This document shows, piece after piece, positions 9,563 through 18,813 of a stretch of DNA of 31,808 nt; within the stretch, counting starts at the first letter, position 1; each line of letters opens with the position of its first letter. A program made the position numbers and the translations under genes. The DNA lies in contig JAUCBJ010001330.1 of assembly GCA_032718475.1 (NCBI GenBank), forward strand, positions 1-31,808. The letters are read 5' to 3'. Source of the stretch: Nemertoderma westbladi (Eukaryota; Xenacoelomorpha; Nemertodermatida; Nemertodermatidae). Below the pieces are notes generated by a model, which saw nothing but the letters and a program-made list of their open reading frames with translations, searched no databases and was not told the DNA's origin.

Positions 9563-10140
9563 CGAGGGTGAAACAACTCTGGGTGTGATTTTGCATGGGG
9601 AGTGAAAATATACACCGGGATAAGTTCATACAAATGAACTACCGACAGACAGGTAAACTGAAATACTGGTGGTATTCCAGGATACCGGTAACTAAATAAA
9701 TAAAAAAAAAATATATATAAAATATATAACTAAAATGTAGGCTACCACTGGGTCTTTAACTTGATAGAGCCTTTTATTGTGCTAGTATTAGGAAATGAGA
9801 CCTCGAGGATATGTAGCTAATTGTTGTATAATTCGAAAATGTAACGCCGCCATCTGCCGATGCCATACGAAATAACTGTGTAGTTCAAATGAAAAAAAGT
9901 GAAAAAAAACAGTGCAGCATACTGGCATAGTTGTAGTATTTATCATGAATGTGAATTAAGAGAGCTAAACGCTTCCACTTACACGCGGTAGGTACATTGT
10001 TTTTTCAGCTTCCTGAACAAATTCCATAGGTCAGAATCAGAAGTCATTCCAGAAGACAAGTCCATACCAGTACAGGTAGTCAGGTACTGCACTGCATACA
10101 TATTCTGACAAAAGGGGACAAAAACAGATAATAATTTTTA
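9563..10140. other. Intronic stretch without features
   Basis: AT-rich intron sequence between the hAT right-hand target duplication and DGKQ-like exon 1. Apart from A-rich runs near 9700 and 9895-9910, no gene, repeat or RNA was recognised. Confidence 0.6.
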
Positions 10141-10172
10141 ATACTAATTATATACCGGTATTTATAACTTAC

Positions 10173-10362
10173 TTTCGCATATATATCCTTGCCCCATGAG
10201 ACCCCATAACATATCCGTACAGTGATGACACCAACTAGGTTTATGGAATGTCTTCTTCACAAATGAATGTCCATGGCTGTCGCAATGTTCATGGGGAGGC
10301 TCAGCATCAGTGGCCACGCGCAGGTAGTCTAGCTGAACTCCACCATGGCCTTGAGCATTCAT
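10173..10362 (-). CDS. DGKQ: Diacylglycerol kinase theta-like, first coding exon
   Basis: The exon encodes about 63 residues from an ATG at 10362-10360, in the context AGCAGAATGA with A at -3. An in-frame TGA lies 12 codons upstream (10398-10396), so this is the likely start codon and the region before it is 5' UTR or an untranslated exon. The exon ends TGCGAAA|GTAAGT at phase 1, which fits exon 2. A short N-terminal tail leads into a C1 domain: HisX12Cys (HSFVKKTFHKPSWC), CysX2Cys (CHHC), then WGLMGQGYIC 13 residues later. Joined in phase with exon 2, every spacing of the HX12CX2CX13CX2CX4HX2CX7C consensus is met. A first C1 domain so near the N-terminus fits DGK theta. Other C1 proteins (PKC, chimaerin, Munc13) are less likely given the linker seen in exon 2. 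Confidence 0.85.
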
Positions 10363-10828
10363 TCTGCTTGATTTTTGTAATGCTCCAATCAAACTTCAGA
10401 GCAATAGAACAATCCGAATTAGCGTAGGGCATCAGCATAGGCTGTGATAAACTAGAGATTCCATAATAATATATCAGGAAATATATTGAAACTTAACGGT
10501 AGGTTGGTGGTAGCTCAGTTCAATAGCTGGTAGACGGGGTAGACCCATAGACTTACGGCTGTACGGGCTGACGGGTGTCGGGTATACCGGTATACCACTG
10601 CACAATAATATTTACCGGTACGGTCCTGAATTATGATGGCAGAATGGTACCGTACGCCTACTGGTAGCAGTAGGCCTACAGGCCTGACGCTGACAGGTTA
10701 CAGAAGCAGGGGCTCAATGCAGTTTCAGGTACTTTCACTTTTTCTTACATGTACTCATAGGCCTATCATAACCATTTATTCTCGTAAAGATGGTTTGGTT
10801 TATTATTTTGGTTAGGGTTAGTTGGTCA

Positions 10829-11067
10829 GGCCTCAGCCTCAACTGCTCAACCATAATTAAAACTGTCATGTAACCCTAACTGCCTAACCCTAAGTCATAA
10901 ACTAAGAAATTTAGCAGAATTTCTGACATTATAGCCATCTAGGTCAAAAGGGCCATTAATCAGATAATGGCAATTGGCAATAATGTCAGAAATTCCGCTA
11001 AACTTCTTAGATTATGACTTAGGGTTAGGGTTTACATTACATAACAGTTTTAATTAAGGTTGAGGCC
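10829..11067. repeat. Long inverted repeat (MITE-like foldback)
   Basis: Arms of about 100 bp (10829-10936 and 10970-11067) are reverse complements with small gaps. Shared words include AATTAAAACTGT, CTAACCCTAAGTCATAA and ATTTCTGACATTAT, and the loop is about 35 bp. Outer ends are GGCCTCAG and GAGGCC. The structure resembles a foldback MITE. A few TTAGGG-like words fall inside the arms. Confidence 0.8.
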
Positions 11068-11403
11068 GCCACTACTGTAACCAGCGAGTTTCATACAGTC
11101 AGTCACTGTCACTGATCTACCATATGCCAAAATTGGCATTTTTCAAAATTTGAAGTTTTCATGCTAAAATTTGAATTTTTGATATATTTTCTGTCCAGGG
11201 CACAGGGTCTGCCAATATTGGTTTGGTTATTATATACCAAATCACAATAAATCACAACAAACTGCCAAATCACAAAAAACAATCCCAAAACCAAATCACA
11301 CCAAACTGCCGAATGATACCAAATCACAACAGGAACAAGAGAAAACGTACCCTGGTTAAAACGTAGGCTACCCGAACAAAAACGTACCCGAATATTGGCA
11401 CCG

Positions 11404-11512
11404 ACAGTCTGGGAAATTAGCCCAATAGGGAAACTTATTTATTTCCCTATAGGGAAATTTGTGTTTCCCTATAGCAGTATAGGGAAAATACAGCTTTCCC
11501 TATAAGGAAATT
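11404..11512. repeat. Cluster of TTTCCCTATAGGGAAA palindromes
   Basis: About six half-sites of TTTCCCTATA or its complement are packed into about 110 bp, one pair forming the perfect 16-bp palindrome TTTCCCTATAGGGAAA at about 11442-11457. Similar TTTCCCTA / TAGGGAAA pairs occur at 13550-13570. The purpose is unknown; it could be an element terminus or a foldback array. Confidence 0.7.
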
Positions 11513-11818
11513 AAGCAATATCTTGGTTTTTAATTAATTTTACATTATTTTTATTTATTTTAGACTATACATTTCCTGTAATACTGTTTTAATAATAATG
11601 AATAATATTAAGCTATTAAGTGCTATGATTCAAAATATATATTCTATATTGGTACACTACCTACACTGCAGTCATTTACTTTTAATCAGAGATTGTCTAT
11701 TTCCATCAAAAACATCACCTTCCCCTTACAATATTCCTTCACCCTTTATGGCAATTCCCTTGTCTGCTGGCACCCTTCTGCTGTACTGTATTGCATCACT
11801 GGTCGGCAGATAGGTAGT

Positions 11819-11949
11819 TGGGTATTCGATTGGGTAAAGTTGGGTGGTATTGGGTAAAGTGGGGTAAAGTTGGGTAAAGTTGGGTAAAAAGTTGGGTAAA
11901 GTGGGGTAAAGTTGGGTAAAGTTGGGTAGATTTGGGTAAAGTTGGGTAA
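11819..11949 (+). repeat. 10-bp tandem repeat TTGGGTAAAG
   Basis: About 12 units of TTGGGTAAAG and variants (GGGGTAAAG, TTGGGTAGAT). The array abuts the truncated end of the LINE fragment at 11950, so it may have grown from the element's tail or replaced it. Confidence 0.85.
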
Positions 11950-12310
11950 TTAGTAGGACCGGTCATCTAGGCTAGGGTATAACAGTATAAGGTTATTTTC
12001 CTTCATATAGCTGTATGTTTCATTGATAACGTCTTGTTCCATAACTTTGCAGACCATTGATGTTAGACTGATAGATCTGAAGTTTTCAAGCCAATATTTA
12101 CTACCATTCTTAAATTGTGGAGAAATGTTGGCGAGCTTCCAATCAATTGGTTGGTAGGGCTCCTTCCAGCCTTCATTCATTGCCTTATTCAATATTGAAG
12201 CCAGTGGTTCAGCAGTCAGGCAGTTGTATCAGATAGTGCTTTTATAACTTGTGGATAAATTTGATCAGGCAGGACCAGTAGCACCAGACCTTCAGGACCT
12301 TCACCTTTCA
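11950..12310 (-). pseudogene. LINE (non-LTR) reverse-transcriptase fragment
   Basis: The minus-strand reading 12192-11950 contains PIDWKLANISP, FKNGSKYW and NFRSISLTSMVCKVMEQ. These are the conserved block of non-LTR reverse transcriptases usually seen as DWK.A.I.P.FKKG followed by N(Y/F)RPISL. Upstream, up to about 12310, a shifted frame keeps the preceding block (PDQIYPQVIKALSDT-like), with a stop and a frameshift between. Both ends are truncated: no endonuclease and no palm-domain DD motif are present. The clade (CR1, Jockey or similar) cannot be fixed from so short a piece. It is a dead remnant. Confidence 0.75.
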
Positions 12311-12429
12311 GACCTCTGAAATACATTTGTTTCTAGCTTGCTTGTAGGCTGGGAATGAAGAAAGTGTTTTTATATAGCCTATAGGCCTATAAATTATAAA
12401 TATAATATGGGCCTAACTATAATATATAA

Positions 12430-13080
12430 TACAGTCAGACAGTATAAGCAAGAGTATTTGACTAACGATTATATTAAAACAGTCCTAATCGAATATTGCT
12501 CAAAATTGTTTATCAGTTGTTTAAAACAAGTGTGACTTTATGAACATTAAAACACTGACAACAAATAAAAGTATATCAATATCAGTCCACTAAGAACATT
12601 ACAATTGTAATTAAGTAATTAAGAACTGTGATCGGTTAACATAAACATACAGTCAGACAGTATGAGTATATTAACCTTTGTTGCCTTACTTCTGTACTTC
12701 CGTTTCCTTACATAGGCTTAGTTCAGTAGTATCAGTAGTCAGTATCAGTATCAGACATCAGTAGTTCACTGCAATACTAAAACTACATGTACGGTACGGC
12801 TGTACGCATTGTACATGAGTACATGTACACCTACGTAAATAGTTATTAGATAGATAAAATTCACAATGAAATGTTTTATTCCAAATTTGAACTAGTGAAA
12901 TATACTGTAGGCATAGGCATACATACAATTTTAAATATAAATTTTTTAAATGAAACCTTTCATGACGTCACACTTGTTTTAAACAACTGATCAACATTTT
13001 TGACAAACATACGATTAGGATTGTTTTACTACAGTATAATCTAATATGTTAGGCGTACTCAAATACTCTTACTGTAGGCC
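12430..13080. mobile_element. MITE-like element with about 110-bp inverted ends
   Basis: The arms 12451-12550 and 12951-13071 are inverted copies sharing AAGAGTATTTGA, AATCCTAATCG-like, TCAGTTGTTTAAAACAAGTG and TGTGAC words, at roughly 80 percent identity by eye. About 400 bp lies between them and has no ORF. ACAGTCAGACAGTAT at the left edge recurs at 12650 inside. No target duplication was identified. Confidence 0.65.
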
Positions 13081-14500
13081 TACCATATCTATAATAATGC
13101 AGTAATTAATTATAATAGAACGCAACAAACCTTACCGTATTATTTTATTTCTTATTGTAATAATGTACAATGCCATAAGTAGGCTTAGTAAGCTTCCCTG
13201 TAAATATAGAAATAAATGATTAATATGACTTGCGGCAAGGTGTCCGATAATTGGCGGCGAAATGGCATTTGCAGTGAGCATTAGCTTGTTACTGTATTGC
13301 AAAGGTAAATAAATAAACTTATAGGCCTAGTGTCTGGTGTTGTGAAATATAATATTTAAAACATATTCAGTATTAGTTTAAAAAGGCTTATACTTAAAAT
13401 GGCTACTGGTAGGGGTGTAGTGGGGTGGTATGATGAGATGGTAGACATACAAAATGAAGTACAAAGCTTAAAGAACTTATATTTTTATATTGTTACTTTT
13501 TTGCTTGAATATGCCCTAAAATCGGGAGAAAAAGTAGTAGACCTACTTTTTTTCCCTACTGGTAGGGAAAAAGTTGTCCCCATAATATCTGAATATTATT
13601 GTAACTTTTTGTTGGGCACAGCTTTTGCAAAGTCGGCAACACCTGCAACACAGCAACCTGCAATAATATTGAATAATATAGCCACATAATAATGTACCAT
13701 AGAGCCATAATTTTGCACTGATTTTACTTTTTCCCCCGGTAAAAAAAGTAAAATAAAACATTGGCACTTGTGTCAAATAGGGGACCCTCCTAGCACCTAG
13801 CTCCTAATCTGCTAATCCTGAAATCACCTAAACGTGATGATGATGTTTCTGCTGTGTTCCAGGTCCAGCATGTTCCATATGTTAATGACCCTGATAAAGA
13901 AGAGGTGATGTATGGAACATGTAGACATGGCAGCATGGGCAGATGAGCGGGGCATGGCCTTTGCTTCATAATTTTATATATATGGCCAGGTCATGATTGC
14001 ATTGGATGTCTGGCTGGGATATTAAAATAGTCTGGGAGGATGTTGCACATTGTTGTAATGGAGGATCAGGTTTAGATCTTTACATATAAGTTTAAAGCAT
14101 ATTATCAAATTGAACTTTAATTGATGTATACTGCAGTGTAGTGGTTCCAACTTTAGAGTCTCCAGTCATACCGGTATAGAATAACTAACAAAAGAATCAA
14201 GTCCACATATATTGTATAAACCACGTCAACCTTTGCTGCAACATTTGTCTAGAAATTGGCTCCAAACTGTGGAAGAATGATGGTACAGTATTCCAATTGA
14301 CAGATAGAGCTAGGGCAGGCGAATATTACATAAGTCTTCAGGTTGTCAGGAGAGGAATGGCTTCATTTGATATACAAGGTTAAGCCTACCCTGCATACAT
14401 GTCATGTCACAGGTTACACTGGTCACCCATTCTCACCAAGCTCTATAAGCACTAAGCAGCAAAGCCTACTGCTACACCCTACTGCTGGCAGGCTGGTGAT
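13081..14500. other. Mostly non-coding stretch, weak exon-like signals
   Basis: No confident gene. An ATG ORF of 96 codons at 13399-13689 has an AAAATGG start context but runs through a TTTCCCTACTGGTAGGGAAA palindrome and resembles nothing known. Two short plus-strand segments have splice-like edges: 13862-13903 after CTGTGTTCCAG, and 14253-14378 (separate entry). Palindromes at 13545-13570 and 13725-13755 suggest repeat sequence. Confidence 0.35.
14253..14378 (+). other. Possible orphan exon (126 nt), unidentified
   Basis: A pyrimidine-leaning tract ending TTTGTCTAG precedes an open 126-nt stretch that ends CAAG|GTTAAG. It would be a phase 1-1 exon. The reading includes KLWKNDGTVFQLTDRARAGE and ends ASFDIQ, which looks protein-like with few low-complexity residues. 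I do not recognise it, and no neighbouring exon joins in phase with confidence. It could equally be chance. Confidence 0.2.
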
Positions 14501-14509
14501 GTTGTAAAG

Positions 14510-14570
14510 ACTGGCGAAATTTGAGGTTTTGTCTCAAATTTGAGGTTTAACCTCAAATTTCAATTTTCGC
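14510..14570. repeat. Foldback on AAATTTGAGGTTTAACCTCAAATTT
   Basis: Three copies of AAATTTGAGGTT or its complement form a hairpin, and the outer GGCGAAA pairs with TTTTCGCC. Function unknown. Confidence 0.65.
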
Positions 14571-14801
14571 CCCCAATAAAAGCATGTTTGCATCGGTGAA
14601 ATATTTTATTGCATCGATAAAAGTTCTTATTTTACATTATATTTTAACATATTAAAAGTAGAAGTTGCTCCAACAGTTTCCCTAAGTCGCAGCAACCATC
14701 GATATTATGAGCCTAAAAATCCTCCAATTTGAACAAAAAACCCCAATTTTCGACAGTCTATTGCCAGAATTCGAAATTTGGGGTAACCCCAAAATTGATG
14801 A

Positions 14802-14997
14802 TCTCCCTGACTGCAAGACTGAAAGACCACAAAAGACCGCAAATAACCACAAAAGACAAAAGACCTCAAAAGACTGCAAAAGACCACAAAAGGCAGAGAT
14901 GGCATGGATGGGTCCTACTAATTACCCCAACCTACCCCAACCTAGTACCTACCCCAACCTACCACAAACTACCACAATCTACCCCAATAATTCGATA
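14802..14997 (+). repeat. Two short tandem arrays (AAAGACCACA; TACCCCAACC)
   Basis: 14802-14895 consists of about nine units around AAAGACCACA. 14926-14997 has about seven units of CTACCCCAAC, drifting to CTACCACAAC. The second motif is close to the reverse complement of the 11819-11949 array, and by its TACCACAA variants it grades into the minisatellite that follows. Confidence 0.75.
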
Positions 14998-16127
14998 CAG
15001 GCATCTAATTACCACAATATTATTTTACAATGGCATCTAATTACCACAATATACAGAACTCCAGTGTCTATTTACCACAAGACTAACTGCGCATCTAATT
15101 ACCACAATATACAGAACGCAAGTGTCTAATTACCACAACACTATACAGCGTCTAATTACCACAATGTACAGAACGCGAGTGTCTAATTACCACAACACTA
15201 TACTGCGTCTAATTACCACAATATACAGAATGCAAGTATCTATTTACCACAACACTACACTGCATCTAATTACCACAATATACAGAACTCAAGTGTCTAT
15301 TTACCACACGACTATACTGCGTCTAATTACCACAAGACTATACTGCGTCTAATTACCACAATCTATTTACGAACAAGACTACACTGCACACTGCATCTAA
15401 TTACCACAATATTATTTTACAATGGCATCTAATTACCACAATATACAGAACGCAAGTGTCTATTTACCACAAGACTATACTGCGTCTAATTACCACAACA
15501 CTATACTGCGTCTAATTACCACAACACTATACTGCGTCTAATTACCACAATCTATTTACCACAAGACTACACTGCATCTAATTACCACAATATTATTTTA
15601 CAATGGCATCTAATTTCCACAATATACAGAATGCAAGTGTCTAATTACCACAACACTATACTGCGTCTAATTACCACAATCTATTTACGAACAAGACTAC
15701 ACTGCACTGCATCTAATTACCACAATATTATTTTACAATGGCATCTAATTACCACAATATACAGAACGCAAGTGTCTAATTACCACAAGACTATACTGCG
15801 TCTAATTACCACAACACTATACTGCGTCTAATTACCACAACACAATACTGCGTCTAATTACCACAATCTATTTACCACAAGACTACACTGCATCTAATTA
15901 CCACAATATTATTTTACAATGGCATCTAATTACCACAATATACAGAACGCAGTGTCTATTTACCACAAGACCACACTGCATCTAATTACCACAATATACA
16001 GAATGCAAGAGTGTCTAATTACCACAATATACAGTATGGTAGTTATTAATATTCAGTGTCTAATTACCGCAAGACTTCACTAACGTCTAATTACCACAAT
16101 ATACAGAACTCAAGTGTCTAATCACGG
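14998..16127 (+). repeat. 1.1-kb minisatellite built on TCTAATTACCACAA
   Basis: About 45 copies of TCTAATTACCACAA or TCTATTTACCACAA are spaced by a small set of interchangeable linkers: TATACAGAACGCAAGTG, CACTATACTGCG, GACTATACTGCG, and TATTATTTTACAATGGCA. Linkers recur in blocks, giving a higher-order unit of roughly 150-200 bp that starts with TATTATTTTACAATGGCA (about 15018, 15410, 15590, 15725, 15905). Forward ORFs across the array are artefacts of the repeat. It apparently arose by stepwise mutation from the preceding TACCCCAACC array. Confidence 0.9.
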
Positions 16128-16530
16128 GTAGGACTAAAAACCCAAACGGACATGTACGGTACCCAAACGAACCCAAACGGTGGAATACGGAGTTATATCA
16201 ACAGATGTTATAGTTGCCACAACGGGGAAACAATTATACGATTATACGAAAAATAATTACAGTAATGCAGCTTTTTGTGTTTTACATTCACGAAGAACAC
16301 AAAAAACGGTGCCAAGCCCGTATAAATGCAGAGGCTCATCTATCAACCACGCTACTTTACACTTATATGATATACAATGGACATCATTATGTATAAAGTA
16401 GCGCTTTATCATTTAATTCCTAATAAAAATAATCTTAGTTCATATAAATCAATTATTGGGGCACAATTTCAGTATATTACAGTATATCCATAACGAAATC
16501 AGTTTATTTCATTTAGTAATAAGTTCTTAG
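16128..16530. other. Unassigned stretch
   Basis: It begins with three or four CCCAAACG words (16140-16180), then AT-rich sequence. Two overlapping short ORFs (about 60-73 codons) are uninformative. I see nothing else. Confidence 0.5.
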
Positions 16531-16884
16531 GTAGGTGAGTCTGTCGGTAGGTCAGTTGGTTAGTCTGTCGGTTGGTCAGTCTGTCATTCAATCTGTCGGT
16601 CAGTCTGTTGGTCAGTCTGTCGGTGAGTCTGTCGGTAGGTGAGTTAGTTACTTTATCGGTCAGTCGGTCGGTTGGTCAGTCTGCCCGTCAGTCTCTCGGT
16701 CGGTTGGTCAGTTTGTCAGTCAGTGTGTCGGTCGGTCAGTTTGTTTGTCAGTGGGTCAGTCGGATGGTCAGTCTGTCGGTTGGTTGGTCAGTCTGTCGGT
16801 CAGTCGGTTGGTTGGTCAGACTGTGGGTGGGTCTGTCAGTGTGTAGGCTACCATCTTAAGTTAGATAGACGGTCGGTCAGTTCG
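16531..16884 (+). repeat. Degenerate tetranucleotide array (GGTC/AGTC/TGTC)
   Basis: About 350 bp of 4-base units following the pattern NGTC, mostly CAGT-CTGT-CGGT combinations such as GGTCAGTCTGTC. The long readings rich in Val-Ser-Leu are translation of the repeat and not genes. Confidence 0.85.
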
Positions 16885-17045
16885 GCTGACTGAAAATAAA
16901 TCATCTTTGTATTATGCGGGTGCGCTCGCTTTTGGGACGTTTGCGTTGTTGGGGTTTTTTTGCAGTTCCTTTTCTTCTAGGCATCGTGAATATTTTATCT
17001 TTTGAAAATATTACTTCGGATTCCCCTTTAGGTTGACCAGATCCA

Positions 17046-17903
17046 CTACATGCATACACTAATATAAGGGACAGAATTCACTTGTTTCGAATTGCCATGA
17101 ATGTTTGTTAAACTTGGATACACGCCACAATATTCCACAATACAAACTCCATGTATTAATTCTGAGCATTGCGAAATTACTGAAGTAACTTGCTTCTTAT
17201 AGGCGGGATCAACTTGAAGTTTTGTGTAATACCTGTGAAATTTTATTATATTACATTCTGGTGGCTGAGGATGTATTGGGATATAAGATACACTGTTTGA
17301 CTTACGCAATCCTTTCCCATCTCCTGCTTCCTTTATTTGTGCACTTTTAATACAGTAAAGACCATCCTTTACAAATACACCACGAAAATCCTTACTGGTA
17401 TCACTCCAAAGAAATACCTGATTGACAGTTTTTCCCGATCTACTATCCCAAATCCCACAATCATCCGAAAAATTGCTACGTAATCCCCTTTCCCGTCTTT
17501 CAATGTTATCCTCATTACGTATAATAAAGTAAACGTTATTCTTTTCCCCAGGAGGTATTTTGTCTACAATTGTATACTTATTGTTCAAGATACGAAGAAT
17601 TTCAAAAATGTTACTTATTTGCAAGAAGTGCCCCGGGTACGGTAACGACGTCTTTATTGGGACTTCTTGATTTTCATCAAATTTTACATTTTTTGGGGTT
17701 GATGTGGCAATCGGTTCCTTATCAAACATATTTGACCTATCATGGAAAAAATCTTCATTATCATTCCTAAAGGATGAATGGGAAGTGGGCGAATTAGAAT
17801 CCTTATTGCCATCAATAACATATCCCAGAGCACAACAGAACCCTTGCCCTTGCCCTTGGAATTTATTTACAAAAGCCCTGCCCTGATAAATGCCCGTTCA
17901 GAA
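17046..17903 (-). CDS. Uncharacterised protein fragment, probably element-derived
   Basis: The reading frame is open from after a TGA near 17905 to a TAG at 17046. The first ATG at 17729 gives 227 residues. It is mixed-composition, protein-like sequence: SLPYPGHFLQISNIFEILR, KNNVYFIIRNEDN, FSDDCGIWDSRSGKT, an FHRYYTKLQVDPAYKK block and an ending HGNSKQVNSVPYIS. A donor-like GTATGC follows PYIS, so the frame may be an exon whose partners are lost. From memory it resembles the N-terminal part of large uncharacterised invertebrate proteins that carry FHRYYTKL and HGNAK blocks and continue into a transposase-like region; I cannot verify that here. No catalytic motif or membrane segment is visible. 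The next exon would fall in the tetranucleotide array, so the copy is probably a fragment. Confidence 0.55.
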
Positions 17904-17960
17904 AATACACTGTACTTTATTTTATTATAAAGATCGTCAGCCTGCGTTTAAGAAATATAT

Positions 17961-18302
17961 TTAAATACAAAACAGGACGAACGCAACGAGGCTTATAATG
18001 AAGACGAGTACTGCGATTATTATATTCCTATAAACCACATGGCTTTGTAAATTGAACGTGCGATTGGAAATAAGTTTGTGCTGCCCTTCCGCTTCGTGGG
18101 TGGTAGATGTCGCGGTTATGTATTGATTGGTGGGAAGGGGGGGGGGGGGGGGGTGCATATTAAAAGGGCTGAACACGTACTGTCCCCCTTTCTTTGATTG
18201 ATTGGAGGTGTGGTTAAATTTCTCAGATACTGATTTCGTGATACAGTCGCTCAATTTAATTTGTATCTCATAACTGGGCCTCGTAAAGCGCGAAGGCCCC
18301 AT
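17961..18302 (-). CDS. Hypothetical 113-residue protein with C-terminal membrane anchor
   Basis: The ATG at 18302 follows an in-frame TAG about 11 codons earlier. The reading has a polar N-terminal 60 residues with an NHT glycosylation-type site. Next comes a PPPPP stretch encoded by the 18137-18153 G run, then a polar linker. The last 20 residues are strongly hydrophobic (IIIAVLVFIISLVAFVLFCI) and end at the stop. The layout fits a tail-anchored or single-span small membrane protein. I recognise no family. The reading frame depends on the exact length of the homopolymer, so it may be fortuitous. It lies on the same strand as, and just upstream of, the 17046-17903 ORF. Confidence 0.3.
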   Translation of the reverse strand: MGPSRFTRPSYEIQIKLSDCITKSVSEKFNHTSNQSKKGGQYVFSPFNMHPPPPPLPTNQYITATSTTHEAEGQHKLISNRTFNLQSHVVYRNIIIAVLVFIISLVAFVLFCI

Positions 18303-18446
18303 GAACGTGTAAGGTTTACATACGTAATATAACTAACTATAAACACACTAAATAGGAGTATACAACTAGTTAGTGGCTGGAGTCACCACGGGGGATTATA
18401 ATCTCAGTATGTATAAATAGCAACTAACTAACTCGTGGTAGAAGTA

Positions 18447-18466
18447 GGGGGGGGGGGGGGGGGGGG
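18447..18466 (+). repeat. Poly(G) run, 20 G
   Basis: It lies directly beyond the last recognisable Gypsy-derived sequence (18473). A second 17-base G run lies at 18137-18153. Confidence 0.9.
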
Positions 18467-18472
18467 TGGTGG

Positions 18473-18813
18473 TTAATCGCAGCTAGTCAATCGCGTTGGA
18501 TGGGGTGAGCCATGCGCACAGGACGCACGCACCAGGCTCAGGCGCGAGTTTCTATGTGGTGTGCTGGTGGGTTCCTCTGCCAGGGACCTGGCTGGGTAAG
18601 AATCGCTGAGGGACTCGGTATCGGAGTCCGACTCATGGTCGACGACTGTAGTGGGTTGTGCGATTCTGTTGATACGAGGAAGCAGTCGGCCTGTGGGACC
18701 CTGTAGGCGTGTGCGCGGAGTTGGGTGCCCGTAAACTTGTAAATGGAGCACCATGTGCCGTCTGTAGCGCTAACGATATACCAGGGGCGAGCGCCTATGC
18801 GGGGGGTGTCAAC
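18473..18813 (-). pseudogene. pol: Gypsy integrase C-terminal tail
   Basis: It continues from the integrase core, which ends in ALNVGDLVHL at about 18814. The next readings, in shifted frames, contain a short basic/aromatic stretch like WCSIYKFTG and LRAHAYRVPQADC, then an acidic Ser/Asp-rich tail (HESDSDTESLSDS). This fits the small beta-rich DNA-binding tail of Gypsy integrases. At least one frameshift lies near 18795-18755. There is no clear chromodomain. Confidence 0.65.

Larger units (their letters stand above)
6041..10172 (-). other. DGKQ: DGKQ-like intron 1 (4.1 kb)
   Basis: The intron runs on the minus strand from the donor GTAAGT (10172-10167) to the acceptor TATAG (ending 6041). 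Exon phases agree (1/1). The only large insertion is the hAT element with its nested passengers. Outside that element it holds a 36-base G run, a 12-base C run, a cluster of CACCCCCC-containing short repeats (7545-7612) interrupted by the hAT, and two weakly similar blocks (about 6400-6570 and 7255-7400, sharing TTTTTGGTGCTA). Confidence 0.8.

Noticed and set aside
10810-11035. Telomere-like TTAGGG/CCCTAA words
   Set aside because: Only a few scattered units inside inverted-repeat arms; not an interstitial telomeric array.
13399-13689. Plus-strand 96-codon ORF as a gene
   Set aside because: Good start context only; runs through a palindrome and into low-complexity sequence, with no known similarity. 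Kept only as part of a weak finding.
14998-16127. CRISPR-like look of constant core and spacers
   Set aside because: The linkers are themselves repeated and vary by point mutation, the genome is animal, and no cas genes are present. It is a minisatellite.
16572-16893. Val/Ser-rich ORFs of 73-95 codons
   Set aside because: Translation of a degenerate tetranucleotide repeat.
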